This document shows positions 35,378 through 46,814 of a DNA stretch of 64,000 bases, in pieces (within the stretch, counting starts at the first letter, position 1; every line of letters starts with the position of its first letter). The translations under genes and the position numbers were made by a program. The notes beneath the pieces were generated by a model that made no database searches, was not told the origin of the DNA, and saw nothing but the letters and a program-made list of their open reading frames with translations. The stretch comes from Acorus gramineus. Taxonomy: Eukaryota > Streptophyta > Magnoliopsida > Acorales > Acoraceae. The DNA lies in assembly GCA_030737835.1 (NCBI GenBank), contig CM060853.1, positions 3,015,152 through 3,079,151 on the forward strand. Direction: 5' to 3'.

Positions 35378-36968
35378 TTGGAGAGAGTATTTTCACACTG
35401 CAGCACCTCTGCTCTAGTCGCTTCGAGTGGCCATTGCATGTTATTCAAAAAATGGAAAGCTGACAGTGATACAAGTATTCCTTGTCCTTCTACTTTTTTG
35501 GTGGAAGGGTTGAGTTTCCTCTTGGAAGTAAATTCTGCCTCTGAAAAAGGTTGGCTGTCGAAGTTAAACAGAAAGGCAGAAGCAATGTTTGGTGGATATA
35601 AATCTGATAATGCTCGATTTTTATTCCTGGCCCTGTTTAATTTAGGTGGCCAAATCAATATTGCCAATGTAAAGCTAATGAAGGCAGCTTGTAAAGAGGA
35701 TACAGACGATAATAACTTGTATCTCCCAGGTGCAAGAGATCTTCGTCATGTGAGTTTGGAGTGCTTCCAAAGCATTGGGGTTAACGACATCGAGTGAGTC
35801 ATGTTTTTTTTCGTAATATTGTTAATGCCAAATGTATAGTTTGAAATTTCTGTTACACTTAACATGCTTTATGCTATGCCTATGATTTGCATTCTCGCAA
35901 TCATATTTTGTTCTTGTCACCATGCTGTCGTTTTTTCCTACTTAGTTTCATGTTGGGTACCATGTTTGGAAACTTATGTTAGGGGAAAAAATAATATAAA
36001 AAATTATTTGTGCTAGGTACACATCTCTTACCAATTTTTGTGTGATGTTTAGAACAGCTTTTCTTTAATGTAGCCTACTAGGCTGATATGAAATTGGTCT
36101 GGCAGTCAAATGAACTCTGCTCATCCCTGATAATCTTTTCGAGCAGTTTGATGTTTTGAGGACAAGAAAACCCTTTTATTAATGGAATGTGGTGAGTGTG
36201 ACCCACTTTTTTGTCAAAAGGAAAAAAATATCCCTCTTGAAATATTTGTCGGGCAGTATTTTTTTTTTTCATGAACAATAGTTTAATTCTATCAGATACA
36301 ATATTAATCTGAGATTGCGTATGGGGAATTCATGGCTGGTTTAATGCCATCATTGCTTTGTGTTCTTGGTATTCATGTCCTTTTTTTATGAATTGGTAGG
36401 TCAATATCAATATTCACGAGCTCTTCAGGGGAATATGGAGGGCCTTTGAGTGGTCAGATGCTCAAATTGAAGGATTGGCTTCCATTCAACAACTTTGAAG
36501 AGCACATACCATGTCATGGTACTGAATTTGTCAGTTACAGATCATCATTTTGCCCCCCTTAATCTTGATGCAAGTTCTGTCCAAGGCCAGATCTGGGGCC
36601 AAAAGCATATATTTCTTCTAGGCTTATCGAAGAGCTGGACATACGAGATTCTATTACCAATTCACTATGATATGACAGTAATAGAATCCCGTATGTCCAA
36701 CTCTTTGATAAGCCTATAAGAAATATATGCTTTTGACCTGGCCTTTGACAGAACTTACATCAAAATTAAAGGGGCCAAAACGAGGATCTGTAAGCACTGA
36801 CGAATTCAGCACTGTGTCATGGTGCTTACATATCATCGTTTTGGCCCCCTTAATCTCGATGTAAGTTCTGTCCAAGGCCAGATCTGGGGCCAAAACCATA
36901 TATTTCTTCTAGGCTTATCGAAGAGCTGGACATACAAGATTCTATTACCAATTCATTGTGATATGTCA
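35378..36968 (+). pseudogene. JmjC histone demethylase pseudogene (KDM3/JMJ25/IBM1-like)
   Basis: A 140-codon open frame at 35378-35797 holds diverged but ordered motifs of plant KDM3-type demethylases: ADSDTSIPCP, a WLSKLNRKAE segment, then KLMKAACKEDTDDN and LYLPGARDLRH. These precede the JmjC domain in the family. At 36402-36533 a second piece reads VNINIHELFRG and then, after a one-base frameshift, MLKLKDWLPFNNFEEHIP and HGTEFVS. The following exon keeps PDLGPKAYIS and an iron-ligand HxD motif (HYDM in copy 1, HCDMS in copy 3), but in shifted frames. That exon is present three times with the middle copy inverted. A possible later piece lies at 37634-37780. The internal exons linking 35797 to 36402 and the second His ligand are missing. 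Intact family members demethylate H3K9; this copy cannot. Confidence 0.75.
36521..36968. repeat. JmjC exon triplication: direct, inverted, direct
   Basis: Copy 1 (+, about 36521-36678), copy 2 (-, about 36680-36825) and copy 3 (+, about 36813-36968) share the words AAGTTCTGTCCAAGGCCAGA (AAGTTCTGTCAAAGGCCAGG in copy 2), GCATATATTTCTT and GCTTATCGAAGAGCTGGACA (GCTTATCAAAGAGTTGGACA in copy 2). Copies 1 and 2 face each other with a very short spacer, as do copies 2 and 3. Transcripts could fold into a hairpin with arms of about 140 bases. Confidence 0.9.
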
Positions 36969-38588
36969 GTAAGTTGTATTTTGTCTAATTTCATCTAAAT
37001 TTAGTTTTTTTGTCAAGTGACTGATAAAATTTGGATGCTTAAGATATGTGTATATTTTCTGTTTAACTTATAGCATCTATACTTTAATTGACAATCTTTT
37101 CTTGTATGACTGGTGATTCTATGCCTTCGGTAAACACTGCCTTATGCTTTGTCTCCTAATTACTATATATTGTCAGGGAGCATCTTCTCCTTGCGAGTCA
37201 AGGCTTAATTTGCCAAATTTTCTGAACTTTTCTGTCATTTCCCACTAAAGTTTTGTCATATAAATTAAGCTATAATCTATTTATATTTGAGCTTCTTAAT
37301 GTGGAGGTTTCCATGTCCATCAATGCTTGCATCTAAAAGAGATCCATGACATCTTTTTAATGGCATGTGGTTCCCTTTTTATTTTTTATTGGATCTTGCC
37401 TTGTGTTTGAAGCACATAGAATCCAAATATTTGAAATTGCATATAAAGTCTTTTGTTTAGTTTTACATGTTGATTTGAGTGCAGTATCACTAGAACTTAC
37501 TCAAACAACCATTCAGCCTGATTTTACCATTTTGTTTGAAACACAAAATTCTTGTAGTTTGACATTTGCTTTAATTGTTTTATTTTTTCCAGGTTCTAAC
37601 AAATCCAAATATAATGCTTTCTTATCTTTGCAGACCTCAAACCGTTTAGGAGAAATTCAAGAAAGGGAAAGTAAAGTTTTGGAGAAACTTGAAGGATTTG
37701 GAGCCACTTCACCCGATTCAGTGTCACAAATTCTATCAGACATGACATGGATTAATATGTGGTCACTGGTCAGAATGTGAGGTTTGTGGTATTTCTAATT
37801 ATATGTGAGTCTGTTGTTAGGGACTGATGATGTCTAATGAAATCCAGTCTTGGATAAAAAATAGTCCCCATGTTCTTTTTTGACAAAAAAAAGTAATGAT
37901 TCGTTTGATATTCATTTTCATTCTCGTTCCAGTAAAGAAAATTAGGTTTGGAATCTTTCATTCAATATTTCAGATCAAATTTCATTCTTCTTTTGGAATA
38001 GAATCATCAAACTGGTTTTAATTTGTTCTAAGTTTATTTATTTTATTTTATAATAGTGTGTCCTTTATTAAACAAATATGTATTTTTAAAAGAATATTAT
38101 GGAGTATTGCAAAAGAGATCATTGGAATGATCGCTTCTAACATTTTTCTTACATGCATACACCCTCATAATAAATCTAATTATTTATAACTGATGTTGGG
38201 TTGACTCGGTTAGGGTCATGAAGATATCTGGAATTTAAATTTTCTTTAAATTTGATATAAATTTAAATTTGATATAAAATTATATTATCATAGATTAGTT
38301 GTCTTTATTTTACTAAACTATGAATAATTCACTATCCAAATAAGATTAACAATAAAAATGCAACCAGAAATAAAAACCTATTTTCTGCTAAAATTAAATT
38401 GTTTTTGCCTTTGTTCTCAATTCAATTCCCCGGATAGATAGTTTATACAAGCATCAAATAGTAGGATATTTTCTGTTTTTGACTTGTTAAAATATAATTA
38501 TAATTTTAAATGGATTAACAGGTTCTCAGTCTCCCCCAAGTATTATAGTTTATCTTTTTTTGAGAAATAGTAGGTAGACTATAATATT
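36969..38588. other. Intergenic, with a possible last piece of the JmjC pseudogene
   Basis: At 37634-37780, after a TCTTTGCAG acceptor, an open segment reads TSNRLGEIQERESKV and later LEGFGATSPDSVS. The first part could be the exon after the HxD motif. The last part resembles FEGFGTTSPEE in the final exon of CRM gene 1, so its origin is unclear. The rest is AT-rich with no gene. Confidence 0.35.
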
Positions 38589-38605
38589 ATATTTTATCTA
38601 AACTT

Positions 38606-39533
38606 TTTTTTTTTTTTTAATGAAACGATAGGCGCTTGTCTCAATATATTAAGGGTCAAGTGCTCATAGGAAATACATAAAGTAAAGCAAGAAATAAGAC
38701 ATAGTTTTCAGGTAGAAGAGATATCTACCAAGACCCGAACCCACTAAAGAACTTTTAGTCTATCATCCTGGAAACAAATCCCCCCTGCCCCACTCGAACA
38801 TACCCCTAGTCCTGAATGAGACCCTTGGTTAATTCTCAAATATTTTCATCATATAGTCTTTGGCCTCTAAAGATAACTTGATTTCTACAAACTCAAACCG
38901 CCCACACCAAGGCGAGCACCAACAATTGTGATACTTTAGCTTTCACCGACCGATCCCCCGCCCTCTTCATCCTTTGACCAGCAGCCCACATGCCATCCAA
39001 GTCCTCGAAATCCACATCCATCCCCGAAGCCACCTTCATCCGCTCCCACGCCCACCTCACCAAGCGACACGATGTAAAAAGGTGGTCCGCCGGCTCCTCC
39101 CCCTCCCCGCAAAGAGCACACAACACCTCCAACCCTGGGACCCATCTAGCCAATCTGCATCTGGTTAGAATTTTCTTTTGATGTAAAATCCATAAGAAAA
39201 TCTTAACTTTGAGGCGAGCCTTGCATCCCCATACTTCCCCGTGCTATGCCGCCATGACAGCTAAAACTGACTGCTCCCTCCTTAACCATTTGTACAACGA
39301 CTTCATAGTGAAGCCCGACCGGCTCGACACTTTCCAAACCACAACATCACTGATCCCCAGATCTGCCTGACTGAGCTGAATTGCCTCCAACAGCTCCTCA
39401 TACTCTTCCTTTTCGGATGACAGCATCACTCTCACCACCTTGACAGCCCAATGCCCGAACTCACTCAGCCCCACCAAAATAAAGCTTGTTGCCCCCTGTT
39501 TGAGCATTGAAATGTGATAAATAGTTGGAACCG
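38606..39533 (-). mobile_element. 5'-truncated LINE (L1 type)
   Basis: On the minus strand the element ends in a poly(A) tail, seen as the T run at 38606-38618. It is flanked by a 17-bp direct duplication ATATTTTATCTAAACTT (38589-38605 and 39534-39550), the mark of target-primed reverse transcription. About 615 bp of C-terminal coding sequence and a ~280-bp 3' UTR remain. It was 5'-truncated at insertion, so it was dead on arrival. Confidence 0.92.
38893..39507 (-). pseudogene. C-terminal zf-RVT part of a LINE polyprotein
   Basis: One frame runs from 39507 to 38893 with a single in-frame TAG at 39241-39243. The order is SGFTMKSLYKWLRRE, KARLKVKIFLWILHQKK, RCRLARWVPGLEVLCALCGE, then EEPADHLFTSC. 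This is the zf-RVT (reverse transcriptase zinc-binding) module at the end of plant LINE proteins, with the C-x2-C and H-x4-C ligands kept. The reverse transcriptase and endonuclease domains are absent. Confidence 0.85.
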
Positions 39534-39836
39534 ATATTTTATCTAAACTTGTAAAAACATATCTATTGTATTTTTATCCATACTAAATAAACATGTTTTT
39601 TTAGATTAAACTGATTCTCTACTTATCCCACCCTGTTATGATCCTCAAAACAAAGGGGGGCAAGTTATTAATATTAACTTATACCAATTCAGTTCTATTC
39701 CGCATTGCTCCAAACCAAATAATATTGGGGAAGAATTACTCCATTTGAAAATCTTTATAAAATTTCAATGGCATCACTACCTCCCCCAACTCATATAAAA
39801 CAATTCATTTTCAAAAAAATTTCAGTCCTCCAAAAA

Positions 39837-42800
39837 ATGGCAAACCTTCTCTTTCAAACCCTTAGAAGAATCAGAGCTTCTTCTCTATCTTCACTTCTCT
39901 CCAACTTTTCCTCCCCAATCTCCCATTCTTTCAGGTAATTATCAAAAACCCATCATCAAATCCCCATCTTTAACGCAACCCATCTCTTGTTTCACTCTCT
40001 CTCTCTCTCTCTATTCAGGTCGGTTTCACGCCTCCCTCAATCGATTCCTTCCCAATTCGAGCCACCCAATCCCTTCATCCCTTCAAAACCCAAGTGGGGT
40101 TTCAGGGATTTCAGCTACGGTTCGGTGAGTCTGGTCTTCTCCGAAGGGAAGCCGAAGTTCGAGACGAGGGAGACCGAGCCGACGAGGAAGGACAAGTGCA
40201 AGGCGAAGAGGTGGTTGAAGCTGAAGAGGAAGAGAGAGAAGCAGAAGCGGAGAGAGGCCAACAAGAGCGATCCGCGGTGGCTCGGCGTGAAGGGGAAGAA
40301 GAAGAAGAAGGAGAGGTTCGCAAATCCGGAGGAGCGGATTAAGTACAAGATCGAGAAGGTGGTCAAAATCGAATCTTTTCTTTGATCTTTGGAATGACTT
40401 GCTTGTTTTGGATGTCAGTCAATCACATTTGCATGTGTTCGTCAAATGTGGCTTGTGAGGTTCTCTAATGCGTGTTTTATGTTTGATGATATGCTTCTTA
40501 GGAGATTTGTTTTGTTATTGTGTGATGTTTACATATTGGTTTTTCTCTTCTTTTATTGGTGTATTAAATCTATATATATCATTGTCACTATATTTCAATT
40601 GAAAGATGTACAGAACTGAAGGCAATCGATATGTCAAACAAAATCAGCTAGGAAGTACGAACACTTCAATGAATATATCGTGTCTCTGTGCATTCGACAC
40701 ATATCCGACATGAGACATAACACAACATACATTGGATACATGCCAAACACGCCTCATATGTTTCCAAAATTCAGAAATAATTTTATGAATTTTGGACATG
40801 CCTTGGACATGGGTTAGTTAAACTCGACATGAACACATGACACTTATGGGGCATGACATTGTAATGTTTTGCTTAATAACTATTGTAAAATTTGTTTTCA
40901 CACTGAATCAAATGATATTAGAACCTCAATGAAGAAATAGTTGATACACCATTGTAGTTATATTAATTTTTTTTTTATAATCGTAAATTTTTGTAATACA
41001 ACATATTTATTGTTTATATATTCATTGTTGTGTTGTGTCCTAGTCTTTTAATATTTGCCGTATCTCTGTGTCTGTATCGTGTTTGTATCTATGTTCCACA
41101 GAGGAGAGGACATCAAGAATTCTTGTTGTTGACTTATCACACACACTTATAAAAGTATTCTTCTCACTGTTTCACATGATATAGTACTCATTCTTTTGGG
41201 ATCCTTTGAGTTTTGGATTATCCATATGAATTGTGTAAACAGATAGGTCTTCGGTTCAAGCCCCAGGTTACCTATAAAAATAGTAATTGTAATAATCTGT
41301 GAGACTGGTTGATTTCCAGTGAGGTCTGCATGAGCTCCATTGTTATTATTGATTTCCATAATTGACAACTTTTATCTGGATCCTATGGTTGCAGTGATTT
41401 ATTTACTTGCATAAGTTGCCATTGACTTATTTTATCAAGCTTTTACCCAATACCAACATACTTGAAGTTCATGGGGCAACTCAGATCTACATAGTATGTA
41501 CTTCAATGCAGTATATAACTGTCTTATTATTGTGTTTTCTGTTATTTTCTCTCAGTTAAGATACCATACACCACTGTTCTTGAATCTTGATAGGAATATA
41601 ATTAAAATATGAAAGGTTGAAATTTTTATCCATGCAAAATATATCTACTTGTAAACTTTTTCTTAATTTTAAAATATATGATAAATTAATCACAATCAAA
41701 CAAGATGACTAATAACCTTTGATCTAAGCTTACAATCTGTCAGACTATTCAACATATATCAAGTAAAATAATTTTGCTATGTATTTAGGCATCTTATAAA
41801 GTATTTATCTTGCAAGCTTTGATATTACATCAGAAATAATTATAGTTTTTTAATATTGGTAATATCTTTCTCTTTCAGGCAAGAATCAAGGAAGCCATGC
41901 TAGTTGAAAGACTAAAGAAATATGAGGTTTCCAAACTTCAAGGTCCAGTGGTCGAACCGGTGAACCTTACTGGCGAGGAACGCTTCTACATGAAAAAGAT
42001 GGCCCAGAAAAAATCAAATTATGTGCCAGTTGGTAGGAGAGGAGTCTTCGCGGGTGTTATTTTAAATATGCATCTGCATTGGAAGAAACACGAGACTGTC
42101 AAAGTCATATGCAAGCCTTGCAAACCTGGTCAGGTTCACGAGTACGCCGAAGATATTGCTCGACTCAGCGGCGGGACCCCAATTCAAATAATCGGGAATG
42201 ACACGATAATATTCTATCGTGGAAAGGACTATGTCCGCCCCAAAGTCATGTCGCCCATTGATACATTATCCAAGAAGAAGGTATGCTCGTTTATGATTAC
42301 TTTTTTAGGCCGAGTTTTGAACTAGTTATGTCTAAATGGGTCTTGTCTTTTTAAAGTTTAGCCATTGGTGTCGAATTTTAGTATTTATGCATTAAAATTC
42401 AATAACACAACTTTATGAAAAAGTTAGTTATAAGTAGTTTTTATGAAAAAACTATTTATGAAAATTGGTTTCAAACGGTGCCTTAGTTTTTCAAATTTAT
42501 TACTGAATATATTCTATAAAGGAACCCTGATGTTATGTTGCCCATCAATACATTATCCAAGAAGAAAGTACATATTTTTATCACTTTTTAAGGCTCCATT
42601 TTGGAACCATTGTCAAACTGATTTCACTTTTCAAAATTAGTCTTCAGAGAATCAGTTTAAACAGTTTTTCTTTTTTACTTCTATTGAGTTTTTTTTTTTT
42701 TTTTGGTAAAGAGGCTCTGTAACCAGAGCGGAATTTCTATTTTTTTTTTTAAAAAAAAAAACTTTACATCAAAATGTGAGAGTCTAGAACGTCAGACATA

Positions 42801-43352
42801 GACTCTCACGTATACTTCATACATGTGGGATTAACAAATGTCGAAGACAATTGTCCTGTAAAGATTCTGTTATGACAGTTTCCTGTGTCAAAACTTCTAT
42901 TGAGTTCTGATTTTGGTTTTCATTGCAATTGGTTTCAAATGGGCTTTAATTTATTCAAATTTGTTATTGAATTCGAGCCCAATTGCTATTTTTTTTATTT
43001 CTGACAAATCTTTTCTTGCTTCCAGGCGCTTGAAAAATCAAAGTACGAGCAATCACTTGAGACCGTGAGGCGCTTCATAGCGATAGCTGAGAAGGAATTG
43101 GAGCTCTATTACCGTCACATAGCATTATATGGCGATCCAACTACGAGGAATAGCTATCCATCCTTTACAGACAATGATGAATGTGATTCAGATGATTCTG
43201 GCGAGGAAGATCAAAAACGAGAAACGACAAAAGAAAGCATTGAATCAATTGATGATTTCCTCGCATCGGATTTATCTGAATTAGATGATGATTCTGATGG
43301 TGAACAGCTATCAAGAACTGAAATTGTTGGTGACAGTGAAGGAAGTGCATAA
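39837..43352 (+). CDS. CRM-domain RNA-binding protein 2 (subfamily 4)
   Basis: Four exons join in frame: 39837-39934, 40019-40358, 41879-42280 and 43026-43352, giving 388 residues. The N-terminus (MANLLFQTLRRIRAS) is a probable organelle transit peptide almost the same as in CRM gene 1. Exon 2 is extremely Lys/Arg-rich at its end (KGKKKKKERF). The CRM domain is in exon 3, about residues 176-265, with GRRG at 198-201, ARLSGG and FYRGKDY. The C-terminus is acidic (DDFLASDLSELDDDSDGE) and lacks the basic tail of gene 1. The role is presumably RNA binding in organelle intron splicing or ribosome assembly; the specific target is not known. Introns fall at the same places as in gene 1, except that gene 1's second intron has no equivalent here. 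Intron 2 (1.5 kb) has no clear element; intron 3 holds a small retroposon. Confidence 0.87.
42690..42892 (-). mobile_element. Small retroposon (SINE-like) in an intron of CRM gene 2
   Basis: A ~200-bp insertion has a T run at its left (a minus-strand poly(A) tail) and is flanked by a perfect 14-bp direct duplication ACTTCTATTGAGTT (42676-42689 and 42893-42906). I cannot see clear RNA polymerase III A and B boxes, so SINE identity is not proven. An internal inverted pair GTGAGAGTCT / AGACTCTCAC is present. Confidence 0.6.
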
Positions 43353-43714
43353 GTTGAAGATGGTTCTGAAGCTGGGAGGATGGCAGGGAAGAAAACATTG
43401 GGAGATGGAAGTTGAAGATTTCTTTGTATGCATTATTTTTATAAAAAAAGTTTCTTGTAAATGCATGTGAAATTCAGTGTTGTACTTCGGCTTGGTCCAC
43501 CAAGATAATAATTTGTACAAATTACAAAAATCATTTATTATGAATGGAAGCTTGGTTTAAACCATCGACAAGCTTAATAATTTGCTCAACATGAATACAT
43601 GTTCAAATAAATGTGGTACCTCTGCAAGTACGAGTGGACCATCTCTTTGGGTCTAACAGCCTTTTGGTTTTTCCTCATTTATTAAGAATTCATATTTCAC
43701 TTTTGTGATTATAA
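43353..43714. other. 3' flank of CRM gene 2
   Basis: Probable 3' untranslated region; AATAATTTGT and AAATAAATG words near 43505-43610 could serve in polyadenylation. No gene is seen. Confidence 0.35.
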
Positions 43715-43905
43715 ATATAGGAAAATGTTACTTAGTAATGTTTACTGTTCAAAACTCAAATCACACGTGTTTTCATTTTTTAAAATAGTAAACACCATCT
43801 AATGAAGTATATGTTTTTATAAAAGATGTATATCACTCCATTTGGAGTTGGATGAATCCATTTTTAATAAGTGTACAGACAAATTTAACGATGCATATAT
43901 GTTTC
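43715..43905 (+). mobile_element. MITE, copy 3 of the family at 4394-4750, partial
   Basis: It carries the ordered phrases ATGTTTACTGTTCAAAACTC, ATCTAATGAAGTATATGTTT, ATCACTCCATTTGGAGTTG and GAATCCATTTTTAATAAGTG. The right end is lost. 43906-44457 beyond it is AT-rich without a gene. Confidence 0.55.
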
Positions 43906-44466
43906 ACTGAATTTCTATAGAGAAATATAAGACTATATGACAGCAATTCTATATACATTATTAATCTTCTCTGTTTATAATAACAAAGTATATATCTTAT
44001 TAATAAAATTTTATATTTATGTTTTATTTTTTATAAAAATACATATATAAATTTTTATTTCGGTTTACTCAGGTTTCATGGGTCCTTTTATTTCGTTTTC
44101 TTTTATAAATTTTTTGAACGTACGTTCCTTAATAAAATTGAACGGAGTATGTTTTGCATTGTGAAATGACTCAGCATAACATTTTACAGGTGGACTGGTT
44201 CCAGTTCCTTCCATAGGTTTTCTTATGCTTTTGCTTTAATGAGGTTCTTTTTGTCTTCTGTTCTTATCCATTAAAGTTTGGGTCAATAAAGTTATTTTGG
44301 TTTTTAATTGACTTTCTTTGGGTTTTATCTATTAATTTGGGATCCACAATTAGACATTGAAACCCTCTTATTTGCATTACAGACATCTCACCTATAGTGT
44401 TTTTTTTTTATTTTTTTATGAGAGGTTTTCGTGACTGATCTTACGATCAAGTTAATAAACTACCTT

Positions 44467-44994
44467 GGGTTTGGATCCTCTGTGAGAATGCCACAGAGGT
44501 TCTCTGAGGAATCCAATGAAGAGGCAACACTTGTTAAACCCCTCACGTGAGCGCACGTGATTCATTAATGAAAAATTTCACCCGTCTTACTCCGTTTCAT
44601 CTTCTCAACCCATCACAACTGTCCATCCCTCCTCCTTCATTTACCAAGTCTTTGAGAAATCCCTTCCCACCACCATCGAAGCCTCCAGCCGCCACCACCG
44701 ATCGCAGCAATCCTTGACCCTGACCGCAACTCCTGAGTCCTGATCACAGCCGCAACCACCAAAGCAAATGAAGGGATTTCTCAAAGACTTGGTAAATGAG
44801 GAGGTGAGAGACTTGGTAAACGAGGGAAGAGAGATGGACGGTTGTGATGGGGTTGAGAAGATAGACGGAGTGAGATAGGGTGAAATTTTTCGTTAGTGAA
44901 TCACGTGCGCTCACTTGAATGGTTTAACAGGTGTTGCCATTTCATTAGGTTTCACAGAGAACCTCTATGGCATTCCCACAGAGGATCCGAACCC
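44467..44994. mobile_element. Foldback element with 9-bp duplication (Mutator type)
   Basis: The left end GGGTTTGGATCCTCTGTGAG and the reverse of the right end, GGGTTCGGATCCTCTGTGGG, are inverted repeats. The arms continue through AACCTCTRTGGCATTC and CACGTG words to a GC-rich centre at 44650-44760 (CCACCACCATCGAAGCC...). It is flanked by AACTACCTT (44458-44466) and AGCTACCTT (44995-45003), a 9-bp duplication with one change. No coding capacity is seen. Confidence 0.8.
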
Positions 44995-45003
44995 AGCTAC
45001 CTT

Positions 45004-45884
45004 CATTTGTTTGTTCCTGATCCCACAGAAAATTCTTTTTAAACATCTCACCTATATTTGAACACGATTACATACAACCTCTCAAAAATATGGTTTTTGT
45101 TTTTATCATCATTCAACAAAATGTGCATATTATGATTTCTCTGTCAACACACAAAACATAAACTTTTGATTAGACCGTTTTTAGTTCATGCATTCTAGGA
45201 CATGATTTTAACAAAGACTATGTTGAATTTTTAACCAGATTCACCTTTGTATTTTTTTTTTTTTGACAAAGGCTTGGACAAGTGCTGACATAGTTTTTTT
45301 TCATTAATGACATATGCCTATCATTTACTTAAAAAAAAATGCGATACAGTTCAACATGATAATATCTCGCTTACAAACAACATATAGACATGATCAATAT
45401 AGATAGAGTTATGAGACAGAAGCCAGAAAGACACATGCGCAAATGATTGTGCACAATATTCTTTTTTCTTCAAGAAAATGTTAAATTTAGTCTTTTTTTT
45501 ACAATTCAAGACACAGACCACATCGGGCTTGGAGAATTAAAGAGGGGAAATTGAGATTTTGTGGGACTAAAGGAATTAAAGGGAGGAGAATAAAAAAGAA
45601 AAATTAATTGTTTGTTGCAGGGGCACATAATTTTTTTTTGAAAAGATGGAGGCACAGAAATAATAGTGGGTTGGCCACAGGGGTATTTGGACAATTCACT
45701 ATTTTTTATTTGTACTTGTACGTGGTATTATTGGTTTTTTATTACTGGGATTTTTATGTACATGTAAAGTATATTGTGAACATTTAAACTATTTTATATT
45801 TAATGTTATACTCAAATTTTTATAATTCTATTTTCACACACCATCTAATTTTTCCTAAATATATAACTAACTGATGAACTACAT
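45004..45884. other. Intergenic, no gene recognised
   Basis: AT-rich DNA with homopolymer runs. The open frame at 45506-45694 (-) has no recognisable features. Confidence 0.4.
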
Positions 45885-45893
45885 TATTTTATA

Positions 45894-46805
45894 GGGTTAA
45901 ATGCATATAATCATATGAGTATATCTATATTATCTCCTCATTTTATCGAATATCCATATAACCCCTTAAATTGTTGTGTTATATGTATTTACCCTACTGT
46001 TACCATGCCAAGCTACCGCGTTGGTTAATTTAACTTGAATTATGAAAAAGTCTAAATTACCCTCCACTCAAACAATCTAAACCTAAACCTAAAATCCCCA
46101 AATTGGCCTCTCTCTCTCACTCGCAATCTAAACCTAATCTCCTTAACATCGCTATCTCTCCCAACAGCGCCGTCTCTCCCAAACTTTGCCGCCACTCCAA
46201 ACACTTTGTCCACCCCTCTCACAGTTCCCAAACTCCCCCTTCTTGCTTCTACATTCACGTGGACGAAGGCGCGAGGGAAGTGACTTAGCATTCAAGCTAT
46301 CGAAGTTATTCACCTAGAATACAATTTTAGACAAACAATCCCTCAAATATTTCATCAAATACTTGAATGGGACAACTATAAACACTCAACACTTTCTGAC
46401 ATAATCATTTGGAGGCTTGAAAAGTTTGACAGTGGCAAGACATAAATCAGGAAGAAGAAGAAGAAGATCGAATGAGATTTATATAAACCATCATGGCAAC
46501 GGTAAAAAAAAATGACTATTGGAGAAGAAGAAAGAATCAACAAGTGAGTCATTTTGCATTTATGTGAAATAAAAAAAAGTAGGTCCTTTTGAATTTTTTG
46601 AACAAATTAGGGGGGTTTATATGAATTAACTCTCGTAATAGCTGACAAAATATCTTTAGCATATTCTTTGTTTTTTGACAGAAAAATAATTAAAGGAGCT
46701 AAATATTTAATCATATAACAAATGGGGGGTTATATGGATATTTAATGAAATGAGTGGATTATATAGATATACGTTAACTTTCAGGCAGTCATATGCATTT
46801 AACCC
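45894..46805. mobile_element. Mutator-type element with a non-repeat core (Pack-MULE-like)
   Basis: The ends GGGTTAAATGCATATAATC and, reversed, GGGTTAAATGCATATGACTG are inverted repeats. They are flanked by TATTTTATA (45885-45893) and TATTTTTTA (46806-46814), a 9-bp duplication with one change. The inverted arms cover roughly 160-200 bp at each side. The core at about 46060-46590 does not pair. It contains a C-rich part (46100-46260) and a GAAGAAGAAG tract, suggesting captured host DNA. A 61-codon open frame at 46103-46288 is not recognised. Confidence 0.75.
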
Positions 46806-46814
46806 TATTTTTTA

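Noticed and set aside
35378-35797. Reading the JmjC-like open frame as a working gene
   Set aside because: The family sequence breaks off at 35797, later pieces need frameshifts, and the HxD exon is triplicated and inverted.
40094-40342. Alternative open frames in exon 2 of CRM gene 2
   Set aside because: Out-of-frame shadows of the Lys/Arg-rich coding sequence; splice phase supports only the chosen frame.
41250-41275. tRNA or SINE called from a B-box-like GGTTCAAGCCC in a CRM intron
   Set aside because: No matching A box, cloverleaf, tail or target duplication was found around it.
30981-43352. One long gene covering both CRM domains
   Set aside because: Each unit has its own start, transit-peptide exon, CRM domain and stop, with a pseudogene and a LINE between them.
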